From: Treponema sp.
GTDB taxonomy: Bacteria; Spirochaetota; Spirochaetia; Treponematales; Breznakiellaceae
NCBI GenBank assembly: GCA_031254795.1
Contig: JAIRTS010000090.1
Location: forward strand, 1 to 9,597
Direction of reading: 5' to 3'
DNA: 9,597 nt
Part shown: positions 7,682 to 9,597 of the stretch, in pieces
Numbering within the stretch: position 1 is the first letter of the stretch
Layout: every line of letters starts with the position of its first letter
Program-made: the position numbers and the translations under genes
Notes under the pieces: generated by a model
The model's database searches: none
Told to the model about the DNA's origin: nothing
Seen by the model: the letters and a program-made list of their open reading frames with translations, nothing else

Positions 7682-7710
7682 GATGCCTCATTTAGAAAAT
7701 ATCACCGAAA
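7682..7710 (+). repeat. Left terminal inverted repeat of the insertion sequence
   Basis: Begins GATGCCTCAT and ends ATCACCGAAA. It matches the inverted right end at 8980-9006 with a 2-3 base gap in the middle. It ends one base before the transposase stop codon. Confidence 0.65.
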
Positions 7711-8189
7711 CTATTTCCGCTCCTGTGTCCGAATACGGTTTGCCTGAGCGAGTCGTTGACGCAATCGCGGGATAGCCTTGTTGACATTCCGCTGAAATTC
7801 CATCGGGTTGTAAAGGGCGTGGGCATTGAGGGTGTCCTTCATGCTGGCGGTGGAGAAGCGTGTTCGAGGAGCCTTTGAAAGGGGAGCCTCGGTTCGTCAC
7901 AAGTTTTGACTTCCCTGGATCCGATTCTGATTTTGTTTTTGAGTTTTTGGGAGGGCATGAAGAAGGTCAGGAAGGGAGCCAATGTCTCGTAGACGGCGGA
8001 CAGGATGGCCTGTTCCTCAAAGCCCTCGAGCCGGTCATAGCCCGCGTATTCACGGACGACGGCGCCGTTTTTTTGTTCGACGAGACAGTCGTCGTTTTTG
8101 TGGCGATCCCGTGAACGGGCGAAGAGGTGGGTTTATTTGGAGCGCCAGATTTCGGTGGCGTTGTTGATAAATTCGGAGCCGTTATCGCG

Positions 8190-8206
8190 CGGAAACTTTG
8201 TTTCCG
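8190..8206 (+). repeat. 17-bp hairpin repeat, copy 1, inserted in transposase pseudogene
   Basis: CGGAAACTTTGTTTCCG: perfect 7-bp arms with a 3-base loop. It interrupts the codons just before DNGSEF of the transposase. Removing 17 bases joins LEF to a two-residue link and DNGSEFINN in one frame. The exact boundary is uncertain by about one base. Confidence 0.7.
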
Positions 8207-8629
8207 ATGAAACTCCAAAACCGGGAGAGGGACGGTGGTTTTAATGTCCGTGAGAGCCTGGAAGGTCATCCTTTGAGCGTTATTGAGGAGGGAACGGAGT
8301 TCGATCCAGCCCGAGGCGACGTCGGTGGCGGTCAAAGTGTGGACGTATTGGCCATACGCGGCCTGACCACAGCGGTGGACCGTGTCAATTTGCCAGAAAC
8401 CGGGTGTTTTTCGTTCTTCTCCGGAGTAGTAAGGTACGGATAAGGATATGGCTTTTCAGCGAAAGGAAATGTTTGGCGAGGCTTTTTCCCTTGATCCTGA
8501 GAGCCACTTTGCCTTTTTTCAGGTACTGATCTATGGTCGCCGGGCTTATGGTTTTGAGCTTTTCGACTGTTTCAGCGGTGATGCGGAACGCGGGCCATCG
8601 GGCGACGCGCGTCATCCGCTGGCGCGTAA

Positions 8630-8643
8630 GGGGGGGGGGGGGG
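8630..8643 (+). repeat. Homopolymer run of 14 G
   Basis: Fourteen consecutive G on the plus strand (C on the transposase strand) encode a Pro run where relatives have roughly Leu-Ala-Pro. It lies 6 bases from a 17-bp hairpin repeat. A likely slippage site, or a sequencing-error site. Confidence 0.8.
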
Positions 8644-8649
8644 ATTTTG

Positions 8650-8666
8650 CGGAAACTTCGTTTCCG
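8650..8666 (+). repeat. 17-bp hairpin repeat, copy 2, inserted in transposase pseudogene
   Basis: CGGAAACTTCGTTTCCG: the same arms as copy 1, with loop TTC instead of TTT, in the same orientation. It interrupts the segment WCECGKI. Taking out 17 bases (best as 8651-8667) restores TGC-GGC-AAA-ATC, the conserved CGK, and the downstream frame into LTRQRM. Confidence 0.7.
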
Positions 8667-8948
8667 ACGCATTCACACCAGAGGAAGGTCCAGACCATGC
8701 GGAGAGAGGCGATGCCCTCGGTTTTCCGTCCTGATAGACAAGGGCTTCCCGACTGGTTTGCGGCTCAAAAGCCTGACGGCGGATTTCCGGTGACAGCCGG
8801 CGAGCCGGGCGAATTCGTCCGGCAGCGTTTTTTCTCTTTTTTTACGGCCTTTTGATAGCGGGGCCGGCATTCCCATGTCACCGCCTGTTTTTCTTTCATG
8901 GTTAACCCCATTCGGACGCCCTCCCTCAGGCGCCCTTAGTGTAATTTG

Positions 8949-8973
8949 GGTGACATTTTCGATTTGAGGTGTC
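8949..8973 (-). repeat. Subterminal repeat (inner copy of the right end)
   Basis: On the plus strand it reads GGTGACATTTTC, a short spacer, then GAGGTGTC. This is a direct repeat of the outer end motif (GGTAACATTTTT, then GAGGCATC) offset by 35 bases. It is probably a second transposase binding site; this is inference. Confidence 0.5.
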
Positions 8974-8979
8974 CCCCTT

Positions 8980-9006
8980 TTTCGGTAACATTTTTCATGA
9001 GGCATC
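8980..9006 (-). repeat. Right terminal inverted repeat (outer copy)
   Basis: Read on the minus strand from 9006 it starts GATGCCTCATG and ends TTACCGAAA, matching the left end. On the plus strand the motif is CGGTAACATTTTT, a 4-base gap, then GAGGCATC. Confidence 0.65.
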
Positions 9007-9328
9007 GCGAGAGATCGCTTTTCCTGCGGTTCAGGGTACAATACCCTCAATCGGCCTGAAATCTTGTCCGGGGACAGGTCTTGCTTGAACAAACGCATGA
9101 TTTCCCCGGTCAGCGCAGGGTCGTCAAGCTTGGGACGCAGTTTGGCCTCCAAACGCCGTTGCCCGCTCGCCTGATGGGCCTCGCTGCCAGTATACACGTA
9201 GCCGGTTCTGTTTCGGTGTAACTCGCGGTAGACGCCGCTGAGGCGGCCTCATAGCATTTAGGCACCCTCATGCCCCCCATCGCCTGCCACGCGTTTCTCT
9301 CATCTCTGGTATAGTGGGTATACGGCAT
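9007..9328 (-). pseudogene. IS30-type transposase, amino-terminal fragment
   Basis: Starts at ATG 9328 with a strong ribosome binding site (GGAGG, 6-base spacing). The peptide MPYTHYTRDERNAWQAMGGM is the usual opening of IS30-family transposases. After a small deletion and frameshift near 9240, inside the helix-turn-helix, it resumes as VYRELHRNRTGYVYTGSEAH. It continues KLDDPALTGEIMRLFKQDLS, then PDKISGRLRVLYP, all typical of IS30. Another frameshift occurs in the last codons, and the reading ends exactly where the other insertion sequence's terminal repeat begins. The catalytic DDE domain is missing and is not found on the far side of that element. A possible left inverted repeat of this element is around 9346-9372 (core CAACTTTATTCCACCG). 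Confidence 0.75.
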
Positions 9329-9597
9329 CGTCAACCTCCGGCAGGGTGTGTTTTCCAACTTTATTCCACCGTGTTTACGCCGTCGTTTCTATGCCCTCCT
9401 ATTTTCGCACTTCAAAAAAAATTCGGCCTTTTATCACTTCCTTGGTTAGTCGCATAATTTCATAGTATTTCTTTGTGCCCCTGTTGTCATTACCCCTTTA
9501 TCATACTTTCTAGATCGCCGCCCACGAGAGAAATACGATGGCACAAGTAAGCAGCAAGATACCCTTGTTTATTCCAATCATTGGTGTTACTCCTCTA
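9329..9597. other. Region beyond the IS30 fragment, no recognised gene
   Basis: Contains the IS30 ribosome binding site, a possible IS30 end repeat, then AT-rich sequence with a run of eight A (9414-9421) and the micro-ORF near the edge. I see no tRNA, rRNA or CRISPR repeats. Confidence 0.5.
9510..9581 (-). CDS. Possible 23-residue hydrophobic micro-protein
   Basis: A small open frame at the right edge: ATG at 9581, TAG at 9510. It is preceded by AGAGGAG at 8-base spacing, an excellent ribosome binding site. The peptide starts MIGINKGILLL and continues TCAIVFLSWAAI, a single hydrophobic helix with one Lys near the amino end. Such a shape suits a tiny membrane protein, including type I toxins, but no homology is claimed. 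Nothing upstream is visible because the window ends 16 bases away. An overlapping frame on the other strand (ATG 9538, running off the edge, starting MAQVSSKIPLF) has a weaker binding site. Either, both or neither may be real. Confidence 0.3.
   Translation of the reverse strand: MIGINKGILLLTCAIVFLSWAAI

Larger units (their letters stand above)
7711..8899 (-). pseudogene. Transposase pseudogene, DDE integrase-core family
   Basis: Reading across three frames gives a nearly complete transposase of about 385 residues, from ATG 8899 (MKEKQAVTW; an in-frame ATG at 8911 is possible) to TAG at 7711. Segments in order: an HTH-like amino terminus (DEFARLAGCHRKSAVRLLS), VWTFLWCECGKI, WPAFRIT, ISPATIDQYLKKGK, TPGFWQIDTVHRCGQ (first Asp), TATDVASGW, DNGSEFINNATEIW (second Asp), RHKNDDCLVEQKN (Glu), and the tail FFMPSQKLKNK, NPMEFQRNVNKAI. 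The DDE triad is present. Lesions, in gene order: an A-run frameshift near 8828-8844, a frameshift near 8722-8731, a 17-bp hairpin insert at 8650-8666, a frameshift near 8424-8434, a second 17-bp insert at 8190-8206, an in-frame TAA at 8133-8135, and a frameshift near 7840-7862. Inactive. Confidence 0.8.
7682..9006 (-). mobile_element. Decayed 1325-bp insertion sequence with integrase-core transposase
   Basis: The element is bounded by imperfect terminal inverted repeats that start with an identical GATGCCTCAT at both outer ends (7682 rightward; 9006 leftward) and continue to a shared ACCGAAA. Between them lies one transposase reading frame on the minus strand, now broken. The size suits a single-ORF insertion sequence. 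I see no clear target duplication: the flanking bases are TACGA on the left and GCGAG on the right. The right flank is an IS30-type transposase fragment; the left flank is the operon upstream region. The transposase resembles integrase-core proteins often labelled ISNCY- or IS481-like. The family assignment is from memory. Confidence 0.75.

Noticed and set aside
7572..7775. Plus-strand 67-codon frame starting MKNKNYSIDL
   Set aside because: It crosses the insertion-sequence terminal repeat and the antisense of the transposase end, lies on the promoter region of the kinase operon, and its second half is explained by the pseudogene on the other strand.
9399..9455. 18-codon minus-strand frame MRLTKEVIKGRIFFEVRK
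   Set aside because: There is no ribosome binding site and it is very short. It could be a relic of a longer frame, but nothing supports a gene.
1..9597. CRISPR array, tRNA or rRNA genes
   Set aside because: No regularly spaced repeats and no tRNA- or rRNA-like sequence were seen on either strand.

Overview
The window looks like a stretch of a bacterial chromosome with medium-to-high GC. The best guess is a spirochaete of the Treponema lineage. Support comes from the murB-cysS pairing (which I recall from treponemes), a CysRS with an HHTNE rather than HHENE zinc motif, and a signal-peptide TPR/NHL-repeat protein of a kind I associate with treponemes. This placement is partly from memory and was not checked by a search.

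Left part (1-2647): murB (cell-wall precursor synthesis) runs leftward and cysS (cysteinyl-tRNA synthetase) runs rightward from a very tight divergent junction near 1185-1240. A good sigma70-type promoter for cysS appears to lie inside the first codons of murB. Immediately after murB, a possible TTG-started reading frame with its own ribosome binding site runs off the left edge.

Middle part (2721-7464): a leftward four-gene operon made of a divergent galactokinase-like GHMP kinase, surE (metal-dependent 5'-nucleotidase), a cytoplasmic TPR protein and an exported TPR/NHL/VWA-like protein. Two of the three junctions are ATGA stop/start overlaps and the third is a 27-base gap with two Shine-Dalgarno-like purine blocks. 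The operon converges on cysS across a 73-base gap that holds a 7-bp hairpin.

Right part (7682-9328): a decayed nest of mobile elements upstream of the kinase operon. A 1325-bp insertion sequence (7682-9006), carrying a DDE integrase-core transposase broken by several frameshifts and a stop, abuts the amino-terminal third of an IS30-type transposase (9007-9328). The IS30 remainder is missing on the far side. The most interesting signal is here. Two copies of a 17-bp perfect hairpin, CGGAAACTTYGTTTCCG, sit in the transposase pseudogene. At both sites removing 17 bp restores the frame across conserved motifs (CGK and DNGSEF). They look like independent insertions of a very small mobile repeat. 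The same element has asymmetric ends: one copy of a terminal motif on the left and two direct copies on the right.

The right edge (9329-9597) has no recognised gene, but it holds a 23-codon hydrophobic micro-ORF with a strong ribosome binding site.
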